This document shows positions 42,617 through 51,107 of a DNA stretch of 64,000 bases, piece by piece. The translations under genes and the position numbers were made by a program. How positions within the stretch are numbered: the first letter of the stretch is position 1; each line of letters starts with the position of its first letter. Location of the stretch: contig CAMCTJ010000004.1 of the NCBI GenBank assembly GCA_945878405.1, positions 62,001 through 126,000 of the forward strand. The letters are read 5' to 3'. Under the pieces are notes generated by a model. It was not told the origin of the DNA, made no database searches, and was given only the letters and a program-made list of their open reading frames with translations. This DNA is from Bdellovibrio sp. ZAP7 (GTDB taxonomy: Bacteria > Bdellovibrionota > FAC87 > UBA2466).

Positions 42617-45600
42617 TCAGGGAGGAGAGACGGTTACGTAGTCATCCGAGAAGTTTAAATTGATGTTTCCGTAGTAGTCGGGACTGCTACCAGAAGCAGG
42701 GGCCAAAGGAGCACTGGTGTAATTCACGTTACACCCTCCCGTGTAGCGGGGTCCGCCATATGATTCAACCGAAACAGTGTATGTATAGCTTCCAGCGGAG
42801 CAGGCTCCAACAACGTTAATGGTTAGGCCACCACTTTCGCCGGTATCGAAATCTGCAGAACAAAAAGTTGCAGAAGTATTCCAAGGGGATCCCCCATGGG
42901 GGCTGTGAGAAAGCCAGATCTGTTCATTAATGGCCCCATCACAGAAACAGCCTGCTCGGCCATGATCCGAATTATATTTTGCAAGGTTAAAGTCTACATA
43001 AAAACTATACGGCCAATTAACTGAGGAATTACAGTTAGCAGAGAAACCACTACTTCCCCCACCGCCGCCACCACCTCCTGGCGGATCAGGGGGCGGATCA
43101 GGGGGCGGAGACGAAACTCCATGCGAAGGGAGAACGCAGCGAACGTAACTCCAATTGCTACTACTGTAGGAAACATATGAAGTATCAGAACCGTACCAAT
43201 TCCAATAACTATTATAATCCAAGTTGTAGGCAGAGGCCGTCCAATTCATGTCGTCACCAGAACTGGGAACTCCGTTAGTCCCTGCCCAAGTTGGGTGCGA
43301 AGACAGGCTGCCTCCGTTAGAAGTGAGATCACCAGTCGGTTTAAAATTATTACCTGAATAGAAATCATCCCACATGACGATATTTTCGGTTGTTTCGTAG
43401 ATGGTGGGTAATCGCATCCGCTTATCTGCACAGGTTTTGATATTCCCTTCGTAATAAGATGAATTCGTTCCTCGTCCTGTGCTTGCGCTATCCCAGGATG
43501 TAATCCAATCCTCTGCCTCGACATTATTGCTGGATCCCCCGTTACTAGGGCTTGCAGCATCAATGGTCTGCCAATCGTTTCCGGTATCATAGTAAAGGCA
43601 TCGATTCGTTACAGCCATGTTGTCGTAATTTAAAAACACATTCGGCGGACATACCCGTCCACCAATGGCTTGGATGACGCTGGTATCTGTTAAGTCCCCA
43701 TCAAAGGCAGTACCTGCCCTGTTGAGCTTTTGTTGCCAACCGTTTGCCACAAGACCACTGGAATTCAAAACTCGATCGCCGCACTTTTCTTTCCAAATTT
43801 TAAAGTCGCCAGTGCTATTGGCGTATTTAAGAATCATTAGAACATCATCGGGGCCCTGTCGTTCGGTATCAATTGCAAGACTTTGTGCTCCGTCATAGCA
43901 ATCGCCGTTACACGAAGCGACTGAAGCATCTGTGCTTTGGCAAGATCCCCCGCTTGCATTCACCGTCAACGTCGCACTACTCGAATTGTCATTCGTAGCT
44001 CCACCCGTTGCACTCACTACCACTCGATAGACATCGCCGTTGTCATCGGCATTGGTGAGGTTTGAGAGACTTAAAGTAGAGCTGGTGGCTCCACTGATAT
44101 TGGTCCCATTACTGACAGTTTGAAAGATTCCCGTGCCCCCTTCTTGCTTCTCCCATTGATAGGAAGGAGTTCCACCATTGGTAACACTCGCAGAGACACT
44201 GAAGCTTGCACTGCCGCCACTTGCTGTTTGATTTGTCGGCTGGGTTCCAATCGTGATGACAGACTTTAAACTGCCGTTCGTGTAAGTCTGACCACTATAG
44301 GTTCCGTTTCCTGAGCTATCGAGGGTCGTTGCTGTGCCACTTAAGTAATAAGTCCCCGTTCCGACACAGTAGCCATCCCCTGAAGAATCCATACCGGAGC
44401 ACGCCACCCCACCAACGTAATACATCGATTCATCTACACACCATCCCGTGGAAGCACATGGATTTACGGTGAGCAATACCAAATTTGAATACACATCGTC
44501 CGCCCCGCCAGGAGCACTCACCTTTACACGATAGTGTTTTCCACTGTCTGCGAGTGTAATATTTTGAATAGTGAGTGTGTCGCTTCTTGAACCTGTGTAT
44601 TTTCCTTCGTCAAAACCATCGTAAACATCGCTAAACTGTCCCTCCGCTACTTCCAAAGCCCATTGATAAGTAGGCGTATCTTCATTCGTTACACTAGCAC
44701 TCACACTGAAAGTTACCGGCCCTCCATTTGATGTTTGATTCGAGGGCTGGGTGTGGATCCTGATGACCGGGGTACTGTCACTTCCACCAAAATTGCACGT
44801 GTCCCCGTAGTTGATATTGTTATACACACCGCACTCACAGCCTCCCTGATTCAAACAAGTGCCCGATTGGTTACAAATAGATGAGGCGGACGAGTTACTG
44901 TTGCATGAACTTGGAGCACATACGGTGTCCGAATAAAACGTACTGGTTAAACCATTGTTGACGTGTAACGTTCCAGTTGGGGCTGTTTGACTGGTGAGAA
45001 TGTCCTGAATCACTGGCTCTGTGAGGCTGACAGAGTGGTCGTAAAACTTGAAGTTTTTGAATGCATGATAGTTATTTAGACCCCCGATGTATCCTCCAAT
45101 ACCAAAGTTGAGACCAGACTTATCTCGAGAGTTGTAGGACGAATCAGTGAAGTCCGCTTTTATAGCCCCATCAAGATAGACTTGAATGCGATCGGCATTA
45201 ACTACGATCTTGGCATGTCGCCACTGACCATCGTCAAAATCTACGCCAGAGGCAGATGTGTCTAGAGTGTTATTGTAGCCATCCCAATAAGTGTAAATGT
45301 TGTTCCCCAGGAACTCATCAAAAACGACTCGATAAGCGTCCTGATCAGAGTTGGGACCTTTTCCAGTAGGAAAACTATCATTGTCCGTTCCCGGAGTGGG
45401 AGCTGTGGTACCCTTGGCGTACCAATAAAAGTAAACACCATCTGCACCATTTCCTCCCCACGCCTTTAGATCAAATTCTGCAGTAAATGCAGTAGGGAAT
45501 GAACTTCTCGAATAGTTAATTCGGTTGCTACTATGGAGGGTTTGATTATAAACGTACTTATCAAGACATCCGCTCGAGCTTCCGCTGTTGATCACACAGC

Positions 45601-46714
45601 TTGAGCTGCAACCATCGCTATCATTGTCATTTCCGTCATCGCATTGTTCTGGATTTTCTAAACTATTATTTCCGCACGTTTGCGTATCGCAAACATCGCC
45701 AACTCCATCGCTGTCTAAATCTGCTTGGTCGACATTTGAGTTGTTCGGGCAGTTGTCGCTAGAATCTGCAACAGTGTCGCCATCGGTATCGAGTCCGGAG
45801 CAATCGGCTAAGCAGCCAGTGCCATCGCACACTTCGCCACCTTCTTGAACTCCGTTTCCGCACGTTGGTGTATCGCAAACATCGCCAACTCCATCGCTGT
45901 CTAAATCTGCTTGGTCGACATTTGAGTTGTTCGGGCAGTTGTCGCTAGAATCTGCAACAGTGTCGCCATCGGTATCAGAACAAATCTCATGGTTATCTAT
46001 TTGTCCATCACAGTTGTTATCTACTGAGTCGCTGCAGGTTTCGGAAGCGCCTGGGTTTATGTTGCCATCGGAATCGTTGCAATCAGAGCTCTCGGGGAAG
46101 TGATCACCATCGTTGTCGGTACCGGTTAAGCACGCACCTGTTCCGTCATCGTAGTGCCCCGCAGAGCAGGTACTCACGTTAAGAGCTACACTGACTGAAT
46201 ACACATCGTCCGCACCCCCCGTAGCTCTCATCACACATCGATACACATCGCCGTCGTCGTCGGCACGATTAAGATTGGAGAGGACCAATGTTTCACTGGT
46301 GGCACCACTAATATTTTCGTCATCGCTTAAATTGAGAAATTCTTCCGTCCCACCGTCTTGCCTCTGCCACTGATACGAGAGAAGCGCGCTATTGGATACA
46401 ATCGCTAAAACGCTAAACGTTGCACTGCCGCCAGAGGCAGTTTGATTGGACGGTGGAGCATCTACCGAAATAACCGACTTTATAACCCCTGCAGTGTACG
46501 TCTCATCGTTCCAAGTTCCGGCGCCCGAGCTATCGAGATCCGTAGCCACTCCGTCTTTGTAATACTTTGAGTTTTCCGCGCACCAACCATTTGCAGAACA
46601 ATTGACAATGGCACCAGCATTTTGCCCGTCATCGACAGAAGAACGAATTTTAGGAGAACAACTTGCGAGAAAAAACTGAACCAGTAGGGACAGAGTTATC
46701 CCCACAGTTTTCAT
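42617..46714 (-). CDS. Giant mosaic surface lipoprotein (Ig-like, thrombospondin type 3, LamG-like, DUF1566-like)
   Basis: A 1365-residue protein with signal sequence and lipobox LASC. In order it has: an Ig-like repeat (about 60-165), Ca-binding thrombospondin type 3 repeats with DxDxDG motifs (about 195-330, one unit nearly exactly duplicated), a Cys-rich 'CDDGNDNDSDGCSSSC' repeat, a LamG-like domain (about 385-560), two more Ig-like repeats with TNQTASGGSA-type motifs, a DUF1566/C-lectin-like domain ('MRLPTIYETTEN' to 'NWSYVRCVLP'), a Pro/Gly linker (PPPDPPPDPPGGGGGGGG), and a terminal Cys-containing domain. It is probably an outer-membrane, surface-exposed adhesin. The start at 46714 is chosen by the signal sequence; the frame opens at 46744. 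Confidence 0.8.
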   Translation of the reverse strand: MKTVGITLSLLVQFFLASCSPKIRSSVDDGQNAGAIVNCSANGWCAENSKYYKDGVATDLDSSGAGTWNDETYTAGVIKSVISVDAPPSNQTASGGSATFSVLAIVSNSALLSYQWQRQDGGTEEFLNLSDDENISGATSETLVLSNLNRADDDGDVYRCVMRATGGADDVYSVSVALNVSTCSAGHYDDGTGACLTGTDNDGDHFPESSDCNDSDGNINPGASETCSDSVDNNCDGQIDNHEICSDTDGDTVADSSDNCPNNSNVDQADLDSDGVGDVCDTPTCGNGVQEGGEVCDGTGCLADCSGLDTDGDTVADSSDNCPNNSNVDQADLDSDGVGDVCDTQTCGNNSLENPEQCDDGNDNDSDGCSSSCVINSGSSSGCLDKYVYNQTLHSSNRINYSRSSFPTAFTAEFDLKAWGGNGADGVYFYWYAKGTTAPTPGTDNDSFPTGKGPNSDQDAYRVVFDEFLGNNIYTYWDGYNNTLDTSASGVDFDDGQWRHAKIVVNADRIQVYLDGAIKADFTDSSYNSRDKSGLNFGIGGYIGGLNNYHAFKNFKFYDHSVSLTEPVIQDILTSQTAPTGTLHVNNGLTSTFYSDTVCAPSSCNSNSSASSICNQSGTCLNQGGCECGVYNNINYGDTCNFGGSDSTPVIRIHTQPSNQTSNGGPVTFSVSASVTNEDTPTYQWALEVAEGQFSDVYDGFDEGKYTGSRSDTLTIQNITLADSGKHYRVKVSAPGGADDVYSNLVLLTVNPCASTGWCVDESMYYVGGVACSGMDSSGDGYCVGTGTYYLSGTATTLDSSGNGTYSGQTYTNGSLKSVITIGTQPTNQTASGGSASFSVSASVTNGGTPSYQWEKQEGGTGIFQTVSNGTNISGATSSTLSLSNLTNADDNGDVYRVVVSATGGATNDNSSSATLTVNASGGSCQSTDASVASCNGDCYDGAQSLAIDTERQGPDDVLMILKYANSTGDFKIWKEKCGDRVLNSSGLVANGWQQKLNRAGTAFDGDLTDTSVIQAIGGRVCPPNVFLNYDNMAVTNRCLYYDTGNDWQTIDAASPSNGGSSNNVEAEDWITSWDSASTGRGTNSSYYEGNIKTCADKRMRLPTIYETTENIVMWDDFYSGNNFKPTGDLTSNGGSLSSHPTWAGTNGVPSSGDDMNWTASAYNLDYNSYWNWYGSDTSYVSYSSSNWSYVRCVLPSHGVSSPPPDPPPDPPGGGGGGGGSSGFSANCNSSVNWPYSFYVDFNLAKYNSDHGRAGCFCDGAINEQIWLSHSPHGGSPWNTSATFCSADFDTGESGGLTINVVGACSAGSYTYTVSVESYGGPRYTGGCNVNYTSAPLAPASGSSPDYYGNINLNFSDDYVTVSPP
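45669..45976 (-). repeat. Direct repeat inside the lipoprotein gene
   Basis: Positions 45685-45790 and 45871-45976 are identical over 106 bases, offset 186 bases (62 codons); the match extends to 45669 and 45855 with two mismatches. It encodes repeated thrombospondin type 3 units. Confidence 0.9.
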
Positions 46715-46748
46715 ATTTAGGCTGAGAGCAACGTTCCGCATCATAACT

Positions 46749-46754
46749 ATTATA
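46749..46754 (-). promoter_or_regulatory. Possible -10 of the giant lipoprotein gene
   Basis: A perfect TATAAT on the minus strand lies 35 bases before the ATG at 46714; the -35 region is weak (ACGTTT at 17 bases). Confidence 0.4.
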
Positions 46755-46882
46755 TCGGTTTTCCAAGGCGGAAACGTAATTGTGAAGAAAACTCCACTGG
46801 ATCTTTTTTGTTCGTCTTATCAAATACTTAAGATTTAGTACTTCAGGTGAAATATGAAGACATTATGAAGATTTTCTTAAAT

Positions 46883-47563
46883 TTATGGGAAATCAATATT
46901 TAAGATAAATCGCTGAAAGATTTGAGGAAGAACCGCGAGTACTGACTTTTTCAGCTCAAGGTTCGACTTTTTTAAAACACCCACCACTAATTCTTCAGTA
47001 AGCTCAGCTAAATAAGTTTCAGCTAAAGGCGCGTAGCTCAAGTGCCATCGCTCAGGGCTCACGCCTCCGCGATCGGTTGAATAGGGTCTGAAAAACCCAA
47101 ACCGACTCATATTTTTGTCCAACCAATCATGCAAATCGAAAAACGGACCCCCCACCTCAAACTCTTCAGCAATTAATTGAACAGTTGTGTTGGGTCCTAA
47201 TTTCGAAGCATCAATTATATCTAAATCAGTGCCCCAGTGATGACGGCTGGTAGCTGGTAAGGCGGACCATCGCAGGATTGCATAAATGATTTCTTCCTCA
47301 GTTAAGCCTTTTTGAGAAATCGGCAGATTGTGAGAGTCCAAGATCGGGCGTTTCCCTGTCACTTTCTCATTCCAAATTTCACACTGGCGTTGAAAACTTC
47401 GATACCCACTGCAGACCTGAAGTTGATAGCCTTCTTTCGCAGCCTCATCCGTCATGGCTTTGAGAGGTTTTTCTACCTCTCGATGGACTCTCTGATTGTT
47501 CAAAAACTCAACGGTATGAGAATCCGTTAGCCCAGTTAAAAGTTCTAAATTAGATTTCGCCAT
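46883..47563 (-). CDS. VanY-type (M15) D-Ala-D-Ala or L,D-carboxypeptidase
   Basis: A 226-residue M15B peptidase with 'VCSGYRSFQRQ', zinc ligands in 'SRHHWGTDLDI' and 'PERWHLSYAPL'. These enzymes trim peptidoglycan stem peptides. No signal peptide or membrane segment is visible at the N-terminus (MAKSNLELLTGLTD), unusual for an enzyme of the wall, so a cytoplasmic precursor-recycling role or non-classical export is possible. Its start overlaps the upstream SDR gene by 14 bases, so it is the last gene of the lipid operon. Confidence 0.85.
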   Translation of the reverse strand: MAKSNLELLTGLTDSHTVEFLNNQRVHREVEKPLKAMTDEAAKEGYQLQVCSGYRSFQRQCEIWNEKVTGKRPILDSHNLPISQKGLTEEEIIYAILRWSALPATSRHHWGTDLDIIDASKLGPNTTVQLIAEEFEVGGPFFDLHDWLDKNMSRFGFFRPYSTDRGGVSPERWHLSYAPLAETYLAELTEELVVGVLKKSNLELKKSVLAVLPQIFQRFILNIDFP

Positions 47564-48554
47564 TTTTCACATACCAGGCATAAGTATCTTGTAAGGTCTC
47601 CAAGAGCCCCTCTCCTGCAGACCAAGAAAATTCTTCAGCAAATTTCTTAGAGGAAACTACCCATCGATCAGGCCAGATCTCTTTCGCTCTGTCTCCACTT
47701 AAAGAAGGAACAGCAGCTCTCCAAGCCGGAACAGCATCCACCGCTTTCGCAACTACTTTTAGAAGGGGCTGAGGAACTTTTACTAAGAGTCCCTTCTTTT
47801 CTGCTGCTTTTGCGGCCGTTGTTAAAAGCATCTCATCGGTGATGACTTCATCAGAAGCTACAAAGTAACTCTTGGACTGGGACTCTTGCGATTTGTTTGA
47901 AGTTCCCAGTCCTTTTTGAATTGCTTCCACTAAGTCAGTTACAGCAACAAAACTATAATACTTTGGATTAAATCCAGGCTTGAATAGCACGCGGCCTTTG
48001 ACCATTTTAAAAAGCGGTAAAGTAGCACTATCTCTTGCGCCAAGAATCATCGGTGGTCGAAGACAAATGTAATCTCGTTGACCAAATTCCTTTTCAAGCC
48101 GATTTTCCATTTCTAACTTTGATCGGCCATACCAAGTGATTGGATTCTCGGTATCTTCTTCTGTCTTTAAAAGCTGTCCCGATTGACAAGGTCCACTAGC
48201 AGCTTGGGAGGACAAAACCACAGCTCTTTTAAAAGAAACACTCCTGAAAAGCCGAAGAGTGCCCTCCACATTCGTTTCAAAGAACTCATCTTTTTCTCGG
48301 GCAAAGAGAAGGCCTGCGCAATGAACTAAATAATCTACTTCTATCCCCTCGAGCCCCTGCCAACTCGGCGCTCCGGTCTCAAGAATCTTCAGTTTAGAAT
48401 CTGAAGAAGAAAGTCCCTCTCGAGCCAATTGAGATTCGAGTTTTTTTCGAGATCTGACAGGTAAAATGAGCTGAGAGTATTTAGGATCTTGGTGGAGCTT
48501 CAACACCAGATTTCTGCCAACAAACCCACTGGCTCCAGTAATCAGCGCTTTCAT
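47550..48554 (-). CDS. NAD-dependent SDR reductase, probable ceramide reductase (CerR-like)
   Basis: A 334-residue extended SDR with NAD motif 'ITGASGFVGRNL', active-site 'YGRSK' and 'VVLSSQAASGP'. In Caulobacter and other sphingolipid makers a member of this family (CerR) reduces the 3-keto group and is encoded with Spt and a GNAT acyltransferase. The same trio occurs here in one operon with 4-base to 110-base overlaps. On its own the sequence would only be called an epimerase/dehydratase; the specific role rests on context. Confidence 0.7.
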   Translation of the reverse strand: MKALITGASGFVGRNLVLKLHQDPKYSQLILPVRSRKKLESQLAREGLSSSDSKLKILETGAPSWQGLEGIEVDYLVHCAGLLFAREKDEFFETNVEGTLRLFRSVSFKRAVVLSSQAASGPCQSGQLLKTEEDTENPITWYGRSKLEMENRLEKEFGQRDYICLRPPMILGARDSATLPLFKMVKGRVLFKPGFNPKYYSFVAVTDLVEAIQKGLGTSNKSQESQSKSYFVASDEVITDEMLLTTAAKAAEKKGLLVKVPQPLLKVVAKAVDAVPAWRAAVPSLSGDRAKEIWPDRWVVSSKKFAEEFSWSAGEGLLETLQDTYAWYVKNGEI

Positions 48555-49663
48555 AAAGCCTTCTCAAAAATTCGGTAGTTCTTGTAACGTCTGGCGCCCA
48601 TGAGTTCTAAGCTTCGAATCATCGGTAGATTACTCTCCTCAATCCATGAGAGCTCGCCCCCTACCAACTTATTTTTACTTCTTTGGATACTCTCAAAATA
48701 AAAAACGGCAGGAATCCCCAGATTTTCATATTCTGGTTTCACTCCTAGAAGAGCTAATCGAGCTTCAGATGCTTTCCCCATCTTTAACGACCAAACAAAA
48801 CTTAATACCCGCAACAACCCACGATGCTTTTTTGCTCGAAGCATGAATTCGTTGATATTGGGAAGAACCATCGAAAACCCAATAGCTTTACCCTCTTTTT
48901 CGGCAATCATAACCAGTTCTGGCTGAACAATTTGCTTTAAATCTTCACTCGCAAATTGAAGCTCCTCATAGGTAATGGGGACAAAGCCCCAGTTTCTTTT
49001 AATGGTGCTATTGTAAAGGTCTTCAATGATTTTTAACTCGTCGTCCATTCGACTTAAATCAATATTCCGGAATTGGATTCCACTTCTCTTTTTCACTCGC
49101 TCCACAACTCTCTCAATTTTTTCCGGAATTCCAATATCTGATCGAAGATAATAAGCATGAAGATCGCGAACTCGACTGAGACCTAGTTGTTGATAAACCG
49201 TTTCGTAATAGGGAGGATTGTAAGGCATCATGATCATGGGAGGCAGATCGAATCCCTCTACAAGTAAACCGCACTCATCATTTGAACTGGGGCTGTAAGG
49301 GCCTCTCAGAGCAGTTAATCCTTCTTTTCGGAGAATAGCCGAAGCCTCAGAAATCAAAGCTTGAGCGACTTCTGGGTCATCGACGAAATCGAAAAATCCG
49401 AAAAACCCAACTTTGTCTTGGTAGTACCGATTGTGTGCTTCATTAACAATCGCAGCAATTCGTCCAACTGGTTGACCGTCTTTGAAAGCAATCAAGGGAA
49501 ACAGCTTACCGCGTTTTAGAAAAGGGGCACCGGGTTTGAACAGTTTTACGATACTACCGGGGAACGGGGGCACCCATTGCGGATCCTGTTGATGTATCTT
49601 CTCCGGCAGACTTTCGAAGACCTTCAACATCTTGGAGTTGGACGCTGCTGAAATCGTAACCAT
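48551..49663 (-). CDS. GNAT N-acyltransferase, probable bacterial ceramide synthase (bCerS-like)
   Basis: A 370-residue protein of the YghO-like GNAT group. The opening 'FESLPEKIHQQDPQWVPPF' and 'GPYSPSSNDECGLLVEGFD' are typical, with a C-terminal GNAT fold ('ARLALLGVKPEYENLGI'). The bacterial ceramide synthase of Caulobacter belongs to this kind of GNAT-fold protein and is encoded next to spt. The start at 49663 lies 110 bases inside the spt 3' end; the opening beta strand (VTISAA) is part of the fold, so a later start at 49630 is less likely. Confidence 0.72.
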   Translation of the reverse strand: MVTISAASNSKMLKVFESLPEKIHQQDPQWVPPFPGSIVKLFKPGAPFLKRGKLFPLIAFKDGQPVGRIAAIVNEAHNRYYQDKVGFFGFFDFVDDPEVAQALISEASAILRKEGLTALRGPYSPSSNDECGLLVEGFDLPPMIMMPYNPPYYETVYQQLGLSRVRDLHAYYLRSDIGIPEKIERVVERVKKRSGIQFRNIDLSRMDDELKIIEDLYNSTIKRNWGFVPITYEELQFASEDLKQIVQPELVMIAEKEGKAIGFSMVLPNINEFMLRAKKHRGLLRVLSFVWSLKMGKASEARLALLGVKPEYENLGIPAVFYFESIQRSKNKLVGGELSWIEESNLPMIRSLELMGARRYKNYRIFEKAL

Positions 49664-50894
49664 TCTTTTTTGTACTCCCTGTATAGGCGGCTTCTTCGAA
49701 AACCCCTAACTCACGGCCCAACCGACCAAATGTCTCAAGAACGTAATCAAGTTCTGAGTCAGTGTGGGTTGTCATGTAACTTGTTCGGATGATGGCTTCT
49801 CCATACCGAACCGCTGGGAAAACTGCAGGGGTTGCAAAGATACCGGCCTCATATAATTTTTGCGCAAAAATAAAGGCTTTTACTTCGCTTCCAATCAAAA
49901 TTGGGACAATTGGGGTTTGGGTTGTACCAATTCTGAAACCTAAACTCTTGAAGCCCTCATGCATTTTTCGGGTGTTTTTCCAGAGGGATTCCATCAGTTC
50001 TGGCTCTTGCTTTAGAATTTGAAGTGCTTTCAGAACTCCGCCGGCCACTGCGGGGGCCAAAGAGGCAGTGAACATAAAGCAGCGAGCTTTGTGTTTCAGA
50101 TAATCAATGACGTAATCCGGACCAGCAATAAATCCCCCCATGGATCCCAAACTCTTTGAGAATGTTCCCATGGTTAAATCTACATCTTGATTCATCCCGA
50201 AATGGTGGACAGTTCCTTCCCCTTTAGGTCCTAAAACCCCAAGAGAATGGGCTTCATCCACATAAATCCGGCAACCATATTCTTTCGCAACTTTTGCCAT
50301 CGCAGGAAGATCCACGATGTCACCAGACATGCTAAAAACACCATCCACAATCAAAAGTTTTCCAGCAGTGGAAGGAAGCCTTTCGAGGCGTCGTCTCAGA
50401 GCATCAGCCGAGTTATGAGCAAAAGGAATTGTTTTCGCAGCTGATTGCTTACATCCATCCAAAATACTAGCGTGGTTCTCGCGATCGCAGAGGATGGCAT
50501 CGCCATCTTCCAAAAGGGTAGCGAGTACGCCTTGGTTTACAAAAAATCCTGTAGAAAACAAAAGAACCGCTTCTTTTTGCACGAACAGTGCTAACTCTTC
50601 TTCGAGTTGTTCGTGAAGGCGAATATTTCCATTTAAAAATCGGGATCCTGTACAGCCAGAACCGTATTTTCTGGCAGCATCACAGGCAGCTTCAATGACC
50701 CGAGGATCCTGGGCTAGTCCTAAGTAGTTGTTAGAACCGATCATGATCTTCGTTTGCCCGTGGCAAACGACTTCATTACCGCGCGTTTCCTCAATAGAAC
50801 GAAAGTAAGGGTACACTCCTAATTGTCTGACTTTATTCGCCTCTTCAAAAGTGGTGCACTTTTGAAAAATATCTTTGGGGCTACCTTGATCCAT
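49554..50894 (-). CDS. spt: Serine palmitoyltransferase (alpha-oxoamine synthase family)
   Basis: A 446-residue PLP enzyme of the AOS family, with 'GSNNYLGLAQDPRV', 'GSGCTGSRFLNGNIRLHEQLE', 'VDEAHSLGVLG' (Asp and His of the PLP site) and the lysine in 'GTFSKSLGSMGG' near residue 245. AOS members also include BioF and Kbl; the linked GNAT and SDR genes and the 'FTASLAP' region favour serine palmitoyltransferase. It condenses serine with an acyl thioester to 3-oxo-sphinganine. The C-terminal 50 residues extend beyond the usual fold and overlap the next gene. GGAG precedes the ATG. Confidence 0.82.
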   Translation of the reverse strand: MDQGSPKDIFQKCTTFEEANKVRQLGVYPYFRSIEETRGNEVVCHGQTKIMIGSNNYLGLAQDPRVIEAACDAARKYGSGCTGSRFLNGNIRLHEQLEEELALFVQKEAVLLFSTGFFVNQGVLATLLEDGDAILCDRENHASILDGCKQSAAKTIPFAHNSADALRRRLERLPSTAGKLLIVDGVFSMSGDIVDLPAMAKVAKEYGCRIYVDEAHSLGVLGPKGEGTVHHFGMNQDVDLTMGTFSKSLGSMGGFIAGPDYVIDYLKHKARCFMFTASLAPAVAGGVLKALQILKQEPELMESLWKNTRKMHEGFKSLGFRIGTTQTPIVPILIGSEVKAFIFAQKLYEAGIFATPAVFPAVRYGEAIIRTSYMTTHTDSELDYVLETFGRLGRELGVFEEAAYTGSTKKNGYDFSSVQLQDVEGLRKSAGEDTSTGSAMGAPVPR

Positions 50895-50959
50895 TTTTTC
50901 TCCTCGCTTCCCCTATTTTAACGCTTAGCTACAACTAGGATCTTACAAAAGGAAAATCC

Positions 50960-50982
50960 TGTCAATTCAACGGCTTATTGAA
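50960..50982 (-). promoter_or_regulatory. Possible promoter -35 and adjacent operator of the ceramide-type operon
   Basis: On the minus strand TTGACA (50965-50960) directly follows a short inverted repeat TTCAA-N7-TTGAA (50966-50982). The -10 region is poor (GATCCT at 17 bases). A second short repeat TGAA-N5-TTCA lies at 50997-51009. The divergent TetR product is the obvious candidate to bind here. Confidence 0.4.
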
Positions 50983-51107
50983 CCATATTTTATTTTTGAA
51001 TGCCGTTCATTTTCCTGGCTGGTTTAACGCCCTTGCCAGACTTGCCTGACCTGTATCAGACTGATGGGCCGATTTATCATATTCCGGCCTGTGATAGCGA
51101 GGAAAAA

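Noticed and set aside
45669-45976. CRISPR-like spaced repeats
   Set aside because: There are only two long copies, in frame inside a protein gene, so they are thrombospondin-type repeats.
42617-46714. Calling a diversity-generating retroelement
   Set aside because: No reverse transcriptase or template repeat is visible in the window; only the composition of the lectin-like domain hints at it.
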